From contig NZ_JAVDYC010000001.1 in NCBI RefSeq assembly GCF_031458255.1, positions 124,001 through 188,000 of the forward strand: DNA of 64,000 nucleotides, read 5' to 3'. Made by a program: the position numbers and the translations under genes. Origin of the DNA: Catenuloplanes niger (GTDB taxonomy: Bacteria; Actinomycetota; Actinomycetes; Mycobacteriales; Micromonosporaceae). Positions 44,030-53,088 of this stretch are shown in pieces (the stretch's first letter is position 1; each line of letters starts with the position of its first letter). Under the pieces are notes generated by a model, which made no database searches, was not told the DNA's origin, and saw only the letters and a program-made list of their open reading frames with translations.

Positions 44030-45601
44030 ATGAGCAGTGCGGACGTGAACAACGATGAGCTGGCCCTGGACGCCCGGTTCGACGTCATCGTCTGCGGTGC
44101 CGGGTCAGCCGGTTCCACGGTGGCGGGACGGCTGGCGGCCGAGACCGGCCTGAGCGTCCTGCTGCTGGAGGCCGGCGGTGACGACGAGCGCGAGAACGTG
44201 CGGAATCCTTCGCTGTGGCCGACGAACTTAGGCACGGAGGGGGTGTGGAACTTTCTTACCGAGCCCGAGCCGCAGCTGAGTGGGCAGCCGGCGTATTTCC
44301 CGATGGGACGCGGTCTGGGCGGCGGCGGCAGCGTGAACGCGTGCGTGTGGGCGCGGGGGCACCAGGCCGACTGGGACTCCTACGCGCGCGTCGCCGGTGA
44401 CGACGTGTGGGACTACGAGCACGTCCTGGACATCTATCGCCGGGTGGAGTCCTACCGGGGCGACCCCGATGGACAGGACCCGCGCCGGGGCCGGTCCGGG
44501 CCGATGCGGATCCAGCAGTTCCCCGACGACCACGGCTTCTTCGACGCTGTTCAGAAAGCCGCCGAAGGCAACGGCATCCCGCGGGGTGACAGCCTGAACG
44601 GCGCGCTGATGGAGCAGCAGGCCGGAACGGCGCGGCGCGATGCCAACATTCACGACGGACACCGGCAGTCCCCCTACCGTTCCTTCGTCGTCCCGCAGCA
44701 GGGGCGCGCAAACCTCACCGTGCTCACCGGCGCCGTGGTCGACCGGGTCATCTTCGAGGGCGGCCGCGCCGCCGGGGTCACACTCCTCGACGGCAGGGAA
44801 CTGCACGCCGAACGGGAGGTGGTGTTGTCCCTCGGCGCGATCAACACGCCTGTGGTGCTCATGCGTTCGGGCGTGGGCGACCGGGAGCACTTGGAGCAGA
44901 ACGGCATCCTGGTGCGCCGGCACCTACCCGGCGTCGGACGCAACCTGCACGATCACGTCAACGTGCCCCTGGTCTGGGGTGTGCGGGACGGCGCCGATCT
45001 GCCCTCCCCGTTGCAGGCCGTCACCGGCATCCTGTGGAACCTGACCGATCCGGAGGGGCCGGCAGTGGTGGTCTACGTGGAGGCCTCAATCAGCGTCTCG
45101 CCCGTCATCGCCGCCGACGGCGGCGTACCCGAACAAGGGGTCACGTTCCTGACCGGTGTGCGTCTGCACAGCCGGGGCGAGGTCCGGCTGTCCGCCGGGG
45201 ACGCCTCGCAGCCGCCGCTGATCCGGACAGGCTGGCTGAACGATCCCGCCGACATCCCCGCGCTGCTGGATGCGGTCGAGCGGGTCAGCGCGATCGCGGA
45301 CTCACCGGAGCTGGCCGGATACCTGTCCGAGCGGGTGTTCCCGCCCCGGGACGCCGATCGCGAGGCCGTCATCGACTACCTGCGCCGCGGTACGCAGACC
45401 TTCTGGCACCAGAGCGGCACGGCAGCCATGGGCCAGGGCGAGGACGCGGTGGTCGACTCCCGGTTACGGGTGCGGGGAGTCAGCGGCTTGCGGGTGGTGG
45501 ACGCCTCGGTACTGCCGCACGTGCCAGTGGCGAACACGATGGCCCCCAGCGTGGTCATCGGTATGCAGGGCGCCGACTTCATCGCTCAGGACCTCCTCTG
45601 A
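44030..45601 (+). CDS. GMC family FAD-dependent oxidoreductase (choline dehydrogenase-like)
   Basis: A 523-residue flavoenzyme that oxidises an alcohol group. FAD loop DVIVCGAGSAGSTVAGRL near residues 16-33, second ADP-binding motif LLLEAGG, GMC signature 1 GRGLGGGGSVNACVWARG, signature 2 around VLSLGAINTPVVLMRSGVG, and the active-site His in FWHQSGTAAMG with the Asn in PVANTMAPSVVIG. Good ribosome site (GAAAGGTGAGAG). Cytosolic; substrate unknown. Divergent from an SDR gene, a combination seen in sugar-alcohol or polyol oxidation. Confidence 0.93.
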   Translation: MSSADVNNDELALDARFDVIVCGAGSAGSTVAGRLAAETGLSVLLLEAGGDDERENVRNPSLWPTNLGTEGVWNFLTEPEPQLSGQPAYFPMGRGLGGGGSVNACVWARGHQADWDSYARVAGDDVWDYEHVLDIYRRVESYRGDPDGQDPRRGRSGPMRIQQFPDDHGFFDAVQKAAEGNGIPRGDSLNGALMEQQAGTARRDANIHDGHRQSPYRSFVVPQQGRANLTVLTGAVVDRVIFEGGRAAGVTLLDGRELHAEREVVLSLGAINTPVVLMRSGVGDREHLEQNGILVRRHLPGVGRNLHDHVNVPLVWGVRDGADLPSPLQAVTGILWNLTDPEGPAVVVYVEASISVSPVIAADGGVPEQGVTFLTGVRLHSRGEVRLSAGDASQPPLIRTGWLNDPADIPALLDAVERVSAIADSPELAGYLSERVFPPRDADREAVIDYLRRGTQTFWHQSGTAAMGQGEDAVVDSRLRVRGVSGLRVVDASVLPHVPVANTMAPSVVIGMQGADFIAQDLL

Positions 45602-45872
45602 TGGCCGTGGCCGCGGCCGGGAGACGATCGGCGGGAGAACCGGCCAGTATCGGCGGCGATACCCCTGTCCCGATGGACCCTCTGCAGGGCCGCGGCAGCG
45701 GCTCCGGCCGATTCGGAGAAGCCGCCGTCGTGGGCGCCTCGGTAGCCCCTGTCGGCGAAGGCGCTGCTCAGTGCGAGCAGCGCTCGGCGGCCCGGGTTGC
45801 GCCGCCGCCATCGGAAGTTGCGCCGCCCGGCGGCGGTGTCAGCCGAGTTCCTTGTGGATGCGGCGGAACCCG

Positions 45873-46964
45873 CTACCCGCGGTCGCCGGCCCCGACCGTC
45901 GGACGGGCCGGCGTGCCGTCCGGGACCGGGCCGGGCGGGCGGCGGTCGGCGAGGACGCGGCGACGGGCGAACACCACGTGCCGCTGCGCCAGGAAGCTCG
46001 CGGCCAGCAGCACGCCCTCGGTCAGAATCTTGGCGGCCAGGGTGGAGCCGGTCGCCGTGGTGAGCACGGTCAGCAGCACCACGTTGGCCGCCAGGAGCAC
46101 GGCGGCGAGCAGCGCGTAGTCGCGCGCGGCCCGGGCCGGTGGCGCGGCGCCGCGGAAGACGCACCGGTGGTTGACCGTGAAGTTGAGCGTGGCGCTGGCC
46201 AGCCGGGCGAGCACGGCCGGGCCGGCGACGCCGCCGGTGAGCGCGGCCAGGGCCAGGAACAGCCCGGTGTCCAGCGCGAACGCCAGCAGCGACGAGGCGC
46301 CGTAGGCGAGCAGCGGCCCGTACACCCGGGTGGAGTCCCGCAGCGGCCGGAAGTGCGAGGACGCGTTCCCGGCCAGGTAGACGGTGGCGATCGGCACCTC
46401 CGCGATCGTCCACCGGTCGCGGACCGCGCGCAGCAGCAGGCGCTGCTCGTACTCGAAGCGCGCGCCGGGGACCGCGCACAGCCACGGCAGGTGCCGGGCC
46501 GGGTAGCCGCGGAGGCCGGTCTGCGTGTCGGCGAGGCCGCGGCCGGTGGCGAGCCGGAACACCGCGCGGGTGCAGGCGTTGCCGAACCGGCTGCGTGCCG
46601 GGACCGGGCCGGTGAACCGGCGGGCGCCGAGCACCAGGTCGGCGCCGCCGGACGCCAGCCGGGCGGCGACCGCCTCGATGTCGCCGGGACGGTGCTGGCC
46701 GTCGCTGTCCGCGCAGACCACGTCCCGGCCCGGATGGTACGCCCGGACGTGCGCGAACCCGGTCTTCAGCGCCGCGCCCTTGCCGCGGTTGCGGTCGTGC
46801 GTGACCACCTCGGCGCCGAGCGCGCGGGCCCGGGCGAAGACGTCGGCGTAGCGGCGCCCGCTGCCGTCGTCGACCACCACGACGTCGTGCCCGGCGAGCC
46901 GGACGAGAAGGTCGGTGAGCTTCCCGTCCGGCTCGTACGCGGGGATCAGGATGACCGCGGACAT
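45873..46964 (-). CDS. GT2 glycosyltransferase fused to GtrA-like membrane domain
   Basis: A 363-residue membrane protein. The N-terminal 215 residues are a GT2 (dolichyl-phosphate-mannose synthase-like) domain: VILIPAYEPDG, VVVDDGSGRRY, NRGKGAALKTGF, DSDGQHRPGDIE (the DxD-like motif), DTQTGLRGYP. The rest holds four hydrophobic helices of a GtrA flippase-like domain (YGASSLLAFALDTGLFLALA; RLASATLNFTVNHRCVF). Such fusions make and translocate a polyprenyl-phosphate sugar. It is the last gene of a five-gene operon; its ATG overlaps the previous stop as TGATG. The short Pro-rich tail is low complexity. Confidence 0.9.
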   Translation of the reverse strand: MSAVILIPAYEPDGKLTDLLVRLAGHDVVVVDDGSGRRYADVFARARALGAEVVTHDRNRGKGAALKTGFAHVRAYHPGRDVVCADSDGQHRPGDIEAVAARLASGGADLVLGARRFTGPVPARSRFGNACTRAVFRLATGRGLADTQTGLRGYPARHLPWLCAVPGARFEYEQRLLLRAVRDRWTIAEVPIATVYLAGNASSHFRPLRDSTRVYGPLLAYGASSLLAFALDTGLFLALAALTGGVAGPAVLARLASATLNFTVNHRCVFRGAAPPARAARDYALLAAVLLAANVVLLTVLTTATGSTLAAKILTEGVLLAASFLAQRHVVFARRRVLADRRPPGPVPDGTPARPTVGAGDRG

Positions 46965-47869
46965 CAGCCGGCCACGTACAGGATGTCGCTGGTGCCGCGT
47001 TCCTGACCGCGGCCGAGCGGGTCGTTCACCAGGCCACCATCGAAGATCATCGCGGTGGAGCCGCCGCCGTCCAGGTTGTACGCCACGGACGCGCCCCGGT
47101 CCGCGAAGACCCGGGCGAAACCGCTCATGGTCAGGCCCGCGCTGGCGTCGCTGCGACCGTCGACGACCACGAACAGCCAGTGGTTCGCGTCGACCAGCCC
47201 GATGCCGGTACGCGGCTGGTTGCCCTGCACCGAGTGGTTGCCGACGTTGGTGTCGATCTCGACGGAGTCGATGCCGGCCAGCACCGCGCCGTTCTCCACC
47301 AGACCGGGACCGAACGACAGCGTGTGCCAGACCCCGTCGGCGAGCAGCGCGTCCGCGGTGGTGGCGGTCTCGTCGTAGAGCCGCGCGCTGCCGTCGGTGT
47401 GGATCGCCAGTCCCTGCCGGGCGCCCCGGTCGCGGAACGCGACGCCGTTGCGGATCACGATCCCGGTGTCCCGGAACCCGTAGTAGTCACCGTTGATCGC
47501 CAGGATCGCGCCGGCCCCGGCCGCGATCTCGGACGGGTTCGCGATGATGTTCTCGCCGAACTGGTCGTTCGCGAACGCGGCCCGGACGATGGTCGCGTCC
47601 GTGACCGTGACGTCCGCGACGAAGTACCGCACGGAGCCGGTGTCCACCGTCTCGATCGTGATCGCCGCGGTGTCGCTGGTGTAGCCGGTCGCGGTCGCGG
47701 TGCCGGTGCCGGACACGTCGGCCAGGTCGGTGAGCGCGGACGCGTTCGCCACCTCGACGTGGTCGACGACGTACCGGTCGAGCGCCCAGGCGCCGGTGCC
47801 GCCGGCGGCCGCGACGAACGCGCCCAGCCCGCCGGCCAGCACCGCCCTGCGGGACAGTCGCCGGGTCAT
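46964..47869 (-). CDS. Phosphodiester glycosidase family protein, exported
   Basis: A 301-residue protein with a twin-arginine-like signal (RRLSRRAVLAGGLGAFVAAA). The mature part matches the NAGPA-type phosphodiester glycosidase domain: ILAINGDYYGFRDTGIVIRN, PRTGIGLVDANHWLFVVVDG, GLTMSGFARVFADRGA and YNLDGGGSTAMIFDGGLVND. In characterised relatives this domain hydrolyses sugar-1-phosphodiester bonds of surface or teichoic-type polymers. It overlaps both neighbours (ATGA with the upstream gene; TGATG with the GT2-GtrA gene). Confidence 0.9.
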   Translation of the reverse strand: MTRRLSRRAVLAGGLGAFVAAAGGTGAWALDRYVVDHVEVANASALTDLADVSGTGTATATGYTSDTAAITIETVDTGSVRYFVADVTVTDATIVRAAFANDQFGENIIANPSEIAAGAGAILAINGDYYGFRDTGIVIRNGVAFRDRGARQGLAIHTDGSARLYDETATTADALLADGVWHTLSFGPGLVENGAVLAGIDSVEIDTNVGNHSVQGNQPRTGIGLVDANHWLFVVVDGRSDASAGLTMSGFARVFADRGASVAYNLDGGGSTAMIFDGGLVNDPLGRGQERGTSDILYVAG

Positions 47870-49662
47870 CCGCGCTGCCCTCCGCGGTTGCCGCCGCCCG
47901 GGCCGAAGCCGCCGGCCGGCGCCTCACCCGCGGTGGCCGTGGCGATCCGGGTCGCGGAGCCGAGCTCGCCGGCGCCGGCCAGCCCGCCGGTGCTGCCACC
48001 GGACGCGGACCCGCCGCGGTAGACCGTGTACTCCTCGCCGCTGGTGATATCGGCGGCGGAGAAGACCAGGTTCTGCAGTTCCTTCGAGGTGGTGAACGTG
48101 GCGATCACGGTGCCGTCCGCGTCGGCCAGCTGCAGTGTCGTGCCGGCCGCGATCGTGGAGTCGAACGTGACGGAGACCCAGCCCTGGGCGGAGTCGGCCG
48201 ACGGTGCCACGGCCATGCCGGAGCTGCCGGCCGCGACCAGCACGCCGCCGGTGACGGTGAGCGTGCCGTTCACGTCCAGCGCGCCGTTGCCCTGGCCGGC
48301 CGGGCCGTTGACCACCACGGTGCCGCCGCTGATCGTGGCCGTGCCGTTGGAGTCGAGGCCGTCGCCGTTCGCGTCGACGACCAGCGTGCCGCCGGTGACC
48401 GTGACGGAGAAGTCGCCGGCCGCCATCTCACCGCCGGGGCCCCCGCCGCCGCCGGTGGACGTACCGCCGGACGCGTTCAGGCCGTCGTCGGTGGAGACCA
48501 CGTGCACGCTGCCGGCCGCGACCGTGATGTCCGCCGCCTCCAGCCCTTCGCCGGACGTGCTGACCTCGACCGCACCGCCGTCCACGACCAGGGCGTTCTC
48601 CGCGTGTACGGCGTCGTCGCCGGCCGCCAGCGTCACCGTGGCCCCGGACAGGTGCACGGAGCCGTCGCTGTGCACCGCGTCGTCGGAGGCGTCGGCCGCG
48701 ATCGTGCCGCCCGCCAGCACCGTGACCACGCCGGACTTGACGCCCTTCATCGAGGTGTCGTCGCCGGCCGCCGCGCCGTGCCCGCCACCGGCCGCGACCG
48801 TGACCGTGCCGCCGGTGACCACCACGTCGGTGACCGCGTCGACACCGTCGCCGCCCGCGGTGACCGTGACCGTGCCGCCGCCGACCACGACGAAGCCCGC
48901 GTCCGCGTCGGTGTCGTTGTCCGCCTTGAGCCCGTCGCCGCCGGCGGTGACCGTGATCGCGCCGCCGGTCACCGACAGGTAGTCCTTGCCGCGGATGCCG
49001 TCGTCCGCCGCCTCGACCGTGATCGTGCCGGCGGTGATCAGCAGGCCGTCCTTGCTCGCGATGCCGTCGTTGCCGTTGCCGTGCACGACCAGCGCGCCGT
49101 CGCCGGCGACGGTCAGGTCCGCGGCGCTGAACAGCGCCGCGTTCACGTCCGCGTCGGCCGCGTAACCGGAGGTGTCGGAGAGCGTGCTGGTGGTGCCGTC
49201 GGCCAGGATCACCACGACGCGCTCGGCGGCGGTGACCGCGATCGCGGCCGTGCTGCTGCTGGAGACGGTGGCGCCGGCCAGCACCAGCGTGACCGTGGCG
49301 CCGTCCGCGGCGACCACGATCTGGCCGTCGGTGAGCGTGCCGCTGATCCGGTACGTCCCGGCCGCGGTGATCGTGACCGTGCCGCCGTCGACGGTCACGC
49401 CGTCGCCGTCCACGGTCGCGGACGAACCGGTCAGTGCGATCCCGACCGCGGTGGACGCGTCGTAGGCCGCGTCCGCGGTGTGCACCGCCGTGTTCGCCGC
49501 GAGCACGGACTCCGCGGTCTGCGCGCCGTCGACGTACGCGGTGGCCGCGGCCGTGTCCGCCGCGGCGGTGGACGAGGCGGCCGTCGAGCAGCCGGTCAGC
49601 ATCGCACCGGCCAGAACCAGCGACGTCACGGCGGCGACGATCTTCTTACGGGAGGACTTCAT
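47866..49662 (-). CDS. Cthe_2159-type carbohydrate-binding beta-helix lipoprotein
   Basis: A 598-residue surface lipoprotein. Lipobox AGAMLTGCS near residue 23-25 after MKSSRKKIVAAVTSLVLAGA. The mature protein is built of short Gly/Val/Thr/Asp-rich strands with recurring units such as DGGTVTITAAGTYRI, DDGIRGKDYLSVTGGAITVT and AGGDGLKADNDTDAD, i.e. a right-handed parallel beta-helix of the Cthe_2159 family, with acidic loops suited to Ca2+ and polygalacturonate-type binding. The ATG at 49662 overlaps the VTC stop as ATGA. Extreme T/V/G bias explains the long shadow frames on the other strand. Confidence 0.88.
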   Translation of the reverse strand: MKSSRKKIVAAVTSLVLAGAMLTGCSTAASSTAAADTAAATAYVDGAQTAESVLAANTAVHTADAAYDASTAVGIALTGSSATVDGDGVTVDGGTVTITAAGTYRISGTLTDGQIVVAADGATVTLVLAGATVSSSSTAAIAVTAAERVVVILADGTTSTLSDTSGYAADADVNAALFSAADLTVAGDGALVVHGNGNDGIASKDGLLITAGTITVEAADDGIRGKDYLSVTGGAITVTAGGDGLKADNDTDADAGFVVVGGGTVTVTAGGDGVDAVTDVVVTGGTVTVAAGGGHGAAAGDDTSMKGVKSGVVTVLAGGTIAADASDDAVHSDGSVHLSGATVTLAAGDDAVHAENALVVDGGAVEVSTSGEGLEAADITVAAGSVHVVSTDDGLNASGGTSTGGGGGPGGEMAAGDFSVTVTGGTLVVDANGDGLDSNGTATISGGTVVVNGPAGQGNGALDVNGTLTVTGGVLVAAGSSGMAVAPSADSAQGWVSVTFDSTIAAGTTLQLADADGTVIATFTTSKELQNLVFSAADITSGEEYTVYRGGSASGGSTGGLAGAGELGSATRIATATAGEAPAGGFGPGGGNRGGQRG

Positions 49663-50426
49663 GCTCGGCTGCCTTTCAGCGGTGCGGTCAGGTGGTGTGC
49701 GGTGGGAACGGGGGCGAGCCGGCGCAGGACCGGCAGCCAGCGGTTGGCGGGCAGGCCGGGCCGGAGCGCGGCCAGGCCGGTGGCGTACTTCGAGACCGGG
49801 CACGGGCGGCGGCCGAGCGACCAGAGCACGCGGTCGGCCGCGGAGGCGCCGCCCGCCGACTTGGTCTCGACCACGAACCGGTCCGGCACCCGGCGCGCGG
49901 TACCGTCCGGCAGCTCCCAGCCGAGCTCCTCGTCGACGGTCACCCGCGAACCGCTGCCGGGCAGGAAGAGCGTGGTGCGGCGGTAGCGGGTGGTCAGCGC
50001 CGGGGACAGGCGCAGCCCGGCGGCGGGGATCCCGGCCGCACCGAGCACCGCCGTGACGTAGGCGAGCCCGTCCGGGGTGAGCGTGGCGGCGTCGTGCGGG
50101 ATCCGCTCCTTGACCGTGCCACCACGGTTCCCGCGCGTCTTCACCTCGATGAACCGGGCGCCGCTCTCCTCGTACCGCCGGAATCTGATCTTGAACCTGC
50201 GCCGCCGGCGGTGGGCCGCGCCGAGGTAGCTGGTCAGCGCCGGCGTGTCCAGGTAGTCGGAGCGGTAGCGGAACGTGCGACGGCCGTCGATCTCCAGGAC
50301 GCGGGTGTCGTCGCCGAGCCGGTCGAGGAACGCGCTCAGCTCCGCGCCGGAGAGCACGTACTTGCGGTCCACCCGGTGCAGCAGCGCGGCGCGCGCCACC
50401 AGCTCGTCCAGCGCGATCGGCGTCAC
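49659..50426 (-). CDS. VTC domain protein (polyphosphate polymerase-like)
   Basis: A 255-residue protein of the triphosphate-tunnel fold found in the yeast VTC polyphosphate polymerase. Tunnel motifs visible: VDRKYVLSG at the start, FRYRSDYLDTP, RRFKIRFRRYEESGARFIEV followed by KTRG, SRVTVDEELGWELPD, and FVVETKSAGG near the end. In bacteria this domain is consistently next to DUF4956, as here (GTGA overlap). Whether it polymerises phosphate is untested; its surface-polymer neighbours suggest a link to cell-surface anionic glycans (inference). Confidence 0.9.
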   Translation of the reverse strand: MTPIALDELVARAALLHRVDRKYVLSGAELSAFLDRLGDDTRVLEIDGRRTFRYRSDYLDTPALTSYLGAAHRRRRRFKIRFRRYEESGARFIEVKTRGNRGGTVKERIPHDAATLTPDGLAYVTAVLGAAGIPAAGLRLSPALTTRYRRTTLFLPGSGSRVTVDEELGWELPDGTARRVPDRFVVETKSAGGASAADRVLWSLGRRPCPVSKYATGLAALRPGLPANRWLPVLRRLAPVPTAHHLTAPLKGSRA

Positions 50427-51025
50427 CGCCCGGCCTCGATCCGCTCCAGCGCCGGCCCGCGGTCGGCGACCCGGGCGCGGCGCGGCGGCGCCAGGTAGCG
50501 GACCTCCGCGAGCGTGGTGTCGTTGACCAGGTCCACGCTCTTGATCGACACGTGCAGCACGCGCGCGCCGAGCAGCACCTCCAGGTGTGCGGTGAGCGCG
50601 GCCTCGTCCGTGTGCGCGGTGTCCAGCCGCAGTGTCCGGGCGCGGTGCCGGCGGAACAGCGCCGGGTGGTCGCCGGCCACCAGCGCGGCCACGACCAGCG
50701 CCATCAGCGCGGCGGTCAGCGGCGTGACGGTGCCGCTCAGCCCGGCCAGCAGGCCCAGCGCCAGCGCCGCGAAGTAGTAGGCGACCTCGTGCTGGGCGAT
50801 CTCGTCCGACCGCAGCCGGATGATCGACAGCACCCCGAAGAGCCCGAGGCCGAGCCCGACGCCGACCGTGGACGAGGCGAGCACCAGGGAGACGGCCAGC
50901 ACGCCGATGTTGACCCCGAGGAACGCGGCGACGAGGTCCCGGCGGTGGTGGCGGGGGAAGTAGACGGCGAAGACCAGGACGCCGATGGCGACCAGGTCGA
51001 CCGCGATGACGATCAGCTGTTGCAC
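50423..51025 (-). CDS. DUF4956 membrane protein
   Basis: A 200-residue membrane protein with about four spans (QQLIVIAVDLVAIGVLVFAV; LGVNIGVLAVSLVLASSTV; GLGLFGVLSIIRLRSDEI; AALALGLLAGL), then a cytosolic alpha/beta tail (LEVLLGARVLHVSIKSVDLV). The SIIRLRSDEI motif is typical of DUF4956. First gene of the operon DUF4956-VTC-Cthe_2159-phosphodiester glycosidase-GT2/GtrA, every junction overlapping by 1-4 bp. Function unknown; the conserved partnership with VTC suggests a membrane channel or anchor for the polymerase. Confidence 0.9.
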   Translation of the reverse strand: MQQLIVIAVDLVAIGVLVFAVYFPRHHRRDLVAAFLGVNIGVLAVSLVLASSTVGVGLGLGLFGVLSIIRLRSDEIAQHEVAYYFAALALGLLAGLSGTVTPLTAALMALVVAALVAGDHPALFRRHRARTLRLDTAHTDEAALTAHLEVLLGARVLHVSIKSVDLVNDTTLAEVRYLAPPRRARVADRGPALERIEAGR

Positions 51026-51269
51026 GGGTCGATCCTTAAGTTCGGATTCATGACCCGTTCATTCAGCGCCCGGACCCTTTGAGCGACCTGTGTCCCGCCC
51101 GTGCACCGCCGATGATCTCCGGCGGGACGGCACCGGCCCGGTCACCGCGGGCATCCGCGCCGGTCCCGGCCACGGCGCCGGCCGGAAGTCGTGCCGGCGG
51201 CTCCTGACTTGCGTGCGGGTGGCACGCTGCCGCCATGGACGACCGGTTCACGACGATCCGGCGCGGCCG

Positions 51270-51729
51270 GTGATCGGCGACCGCTGGGGTGTCACCGGCG
51301 CGGACGTGTCACGCCGCTACCCGTGCGACGACTTCGTCACCGCACCGGCGCTGGAGGCGTGGCGCGGGATCCGCATACGGGCGCCCGCCGACGCGGTCTG
51401 GCCGTGGGTCGCACAGATCCGCGCCGCGCCGTACTCCTACGACTGGATCGACAACCTGGGCCGCCGCTCACCCCGGCGGCTGCTGCACCTGCCGGACCCC
51501 CGGGTCGGTGAACCGTTCACCACCGCGTTCGGCCGGCCCCGGGGCCGGATCGTGTCGATCGACCCCGGGCGCCGGCTGACCGGCACGATCATGGGTGCGG
51601 TCCTCTCCTACGTGCTGGTCCCGGAACCAGACGGCAGCACGCGACTGCTGTGCCGTCTGCCTCGGCGACCTGGTGATGGCCCGGCGCCAGCTACTCACTC
51701 TCCGGAACCTCGCCGAACGGTCCCGGTGA
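51270..51729 (+). pseudogene. SRPBCC family gene with deletion/frameshift
   Basis: From GTG 51270 the frame encodes the first three quarters of an actinobacterial SRPBCC (START-like) protein: VIGDRWGVTGADVSRRYPCD, EAWRGIRIRAPADAVWPWVA, SYDWIDNLGRRSPR, SYVLVPEPDGSTRLLCR. After about 51660 the coding signal jumps frame to LGDLVMARRQLLTLRNLAER ending at 51729. Relatives have about 20 more residues between, so a short out-of-phase deletion at 51655-51665 fits. The unshifted frame runs on in low-complexity sequence. The 3' end overlaps the convergent gene by 39 bp. Confidence 0.7.
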
Positions 51730-52506
51730 GACCGCCCGGTCCTCGGACGAGGAGACCACCTCGATCGGGCCCACCAGGTGGGCGTTCAGCTCGGGAACGT
51801 CCTCGGCCGGGATCCACAGCTCGGCGATCTCCCGGCCGCCGGCCTGGCGGCTCGGGTAGCGGCGGGCGAAGTCGGTGGCCACCCGGAACCGGGTGACGTG
51901 GCCGGCGCCGGAGGCCTCCACGTTCCACTCCGCGGCGATCCGCGCGGCGTAGGCCTCGTTCAGGACCGGGTAGAAGATGGGCTGGTCCGGCAGCCGCGGC
52001 GGGAACGCGGCATAGCCGGACCGCGCGATCAGGTCGAGTTCGGCCGGGCCGACCGGGCGCCAGAGCGTGGTGGTGCCGTCCGGGTTCTCGACCCGGCCGG
52101 CCAGCAGGCGGCCGACCAGCGCGCTGACCGCCGGGTCGGCCGACTCGTCCAGCGACGCGACGAAGACCGCGGTCAGGCCGTCGGCGCCGCGCAGCCAGCG
52201 CCAGACGCCGAGGTTCGGGTGCCGCAGCGCGGTGCACGCCTCGGCCGGGGCCAGCAGGGCCAGCGCGCGGTCGAGCGTGGCGGCGTCCAGCGGGTAGGAC
52301 GCGTCGCCGCCGCGGTGGCCGAGCAGCGTCGCCAGGATGACCGCGGGCAGCAGACCGTCACCGACGTTGATCCGCGCGAAGTCGCCGCCGGGCAGCATGA
52401 TCGCGTGCGCCATCGGCGGCCGGTAGCCCGGGATCGCCTCCTCGAACCGCCGCCGCGCCGCGCCGATCTGCTCGGCCGTCTCCCACCGCTCACCCTCAAC
52501 GATCAT
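51691..52506 (-). CDS. ADP-ribosylation/crystallin J1-like protein
   Basis: A 271-residue protein of a family found throughout actinobacteria and usually annotated ADP-ribosylation/crystallin J1. Recognisable stretch: TTLWRPVGPAELDLIARSGY, AAFPPRLPDQPIFYPVLNEA, YAARIAAEWNV, GHVTRFRVATDFARRYP, ELWIPAEDVPELNAHLVGPI. The N-terminal part is helical. No catalytic residues can be assigned. The ATG at 52506 overlaps the acetyltransferase stop by ATGA, so it is translated with it. Confidence 0.8.
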   Translation of the reverse strand: MIVEGERWETAEQIGAARRRFEEAIPGYRPPMAHAIMLPGGDFARINVGDGLLPAVILATLLGHRGGDASYPLDAATLDRALALLAPAEACTALRHPNLGVWRWLRGADGLTAVFVASLDESADPAVSALVGRLLAGRVENPDGTTTLWRPVGPAELDLIARSGYAAFPPRLPDQPIFYPVLNEAYAARIAAEWNVEASGAGHVTRFRVATDFARRYPSRQAGGREIAELWIPAEDVPELNAHLVGPIEVVSSSEDRAVSPGPFGEVPESE

Positions 52507-52985
52507 GCGGACAACCTGATCCAGTACCGCCGGACCACGTCGGGTGCGCCGTCGAGCACGCCGCCGTGCCGTTCGATCAGGCGCGCGGACGCCTCGTTGT
52601 CCACCAGGCAGACCAGCAGCACCCGGTCGAGGCCGACCTCGCGGGCGTGCGCCAGCATCCGCCGCAGCGCCCAGCCGCCGAGCCCGCGCCGGCGCGCGGA
52701 CGGCCGGATCCCGTACCCGATGTGGCCCATCGACGCGGCGGAACCGGACAGCGCGTGACGCAGCGCGATGCCGCCCACGATCTCGGCCCCGTCGACGATC
52801 CACCGGTACGTGCTGTCCGGCGCGTTCTCCAGCCGGGCGATCCAGGCAGCGAACCCGGCGGGCGTCTCCGGCCGGTCGACCGGCAGCAGCCCGAAGCCGT
52901 CCTCGTGCGCGCCCGGTCCCCACTCCCGGTGCGCGGCCAGCCATTCCGCGTGCAGCGCGGTCGTGGGCGGGATCAGCTCCGGCAT
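52503..52985 (-). CDS. GNAT family N-acetyltransferase
   Basis: A 160-residue acetyl-CoA-dependent acetyltransferase. Motif A is IGYGIRPSARRRGLGGWAL (acetyl-CoA pyrophosphate loop RRRGLGG), preceded by strand GGIALRHAL and followed by VLLVCLVDNEASARLIERHG with the conserved Asn-x-x-S-x-x-L-x-E-x-x-G. The ATG at 52985 is the only plausible start. Substrate unknown. Confidence 0.9.
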   Translation of the reverse strand: MPELIPPTTALHAEWLAAHREWGPGAHEDGFGLLPVDRPETPAGFAAWIARLENAPDSTYRWIVDGAEIVGGIALRHALSGSAASMGHIGYGIRPSARRRGLGGWALRRMLAHAREVGLDRVLLVCLVDNEASARLIERHGGVLDGAPDVVRRYWIRLSA

Positions 52986-53088
52986 GTCGCGACCCTAGAC
53001 CACGACGGTGACGACGGTCGCGGCGCGCACGACGCCTGCCGCGTCACGAACCGGGCGGGAACGGCCGGGTGAACCGGATAATGGGCGG

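Noticed and set aside
45602-45872. Possible transposase debris on the minus strand (FRRIHKELG; AFADRGYRGAHD)
   Set aside because: Two short hits in different families and frames, each too short to separate from chance; no supporting ends or neighbouring motif.
48502-49986. 494-codon plus-strand frame opposite the Cthe_2159 gene
   Set aside because: Shadow of the Thr/Val/Gly-rich repeats on the other strand.
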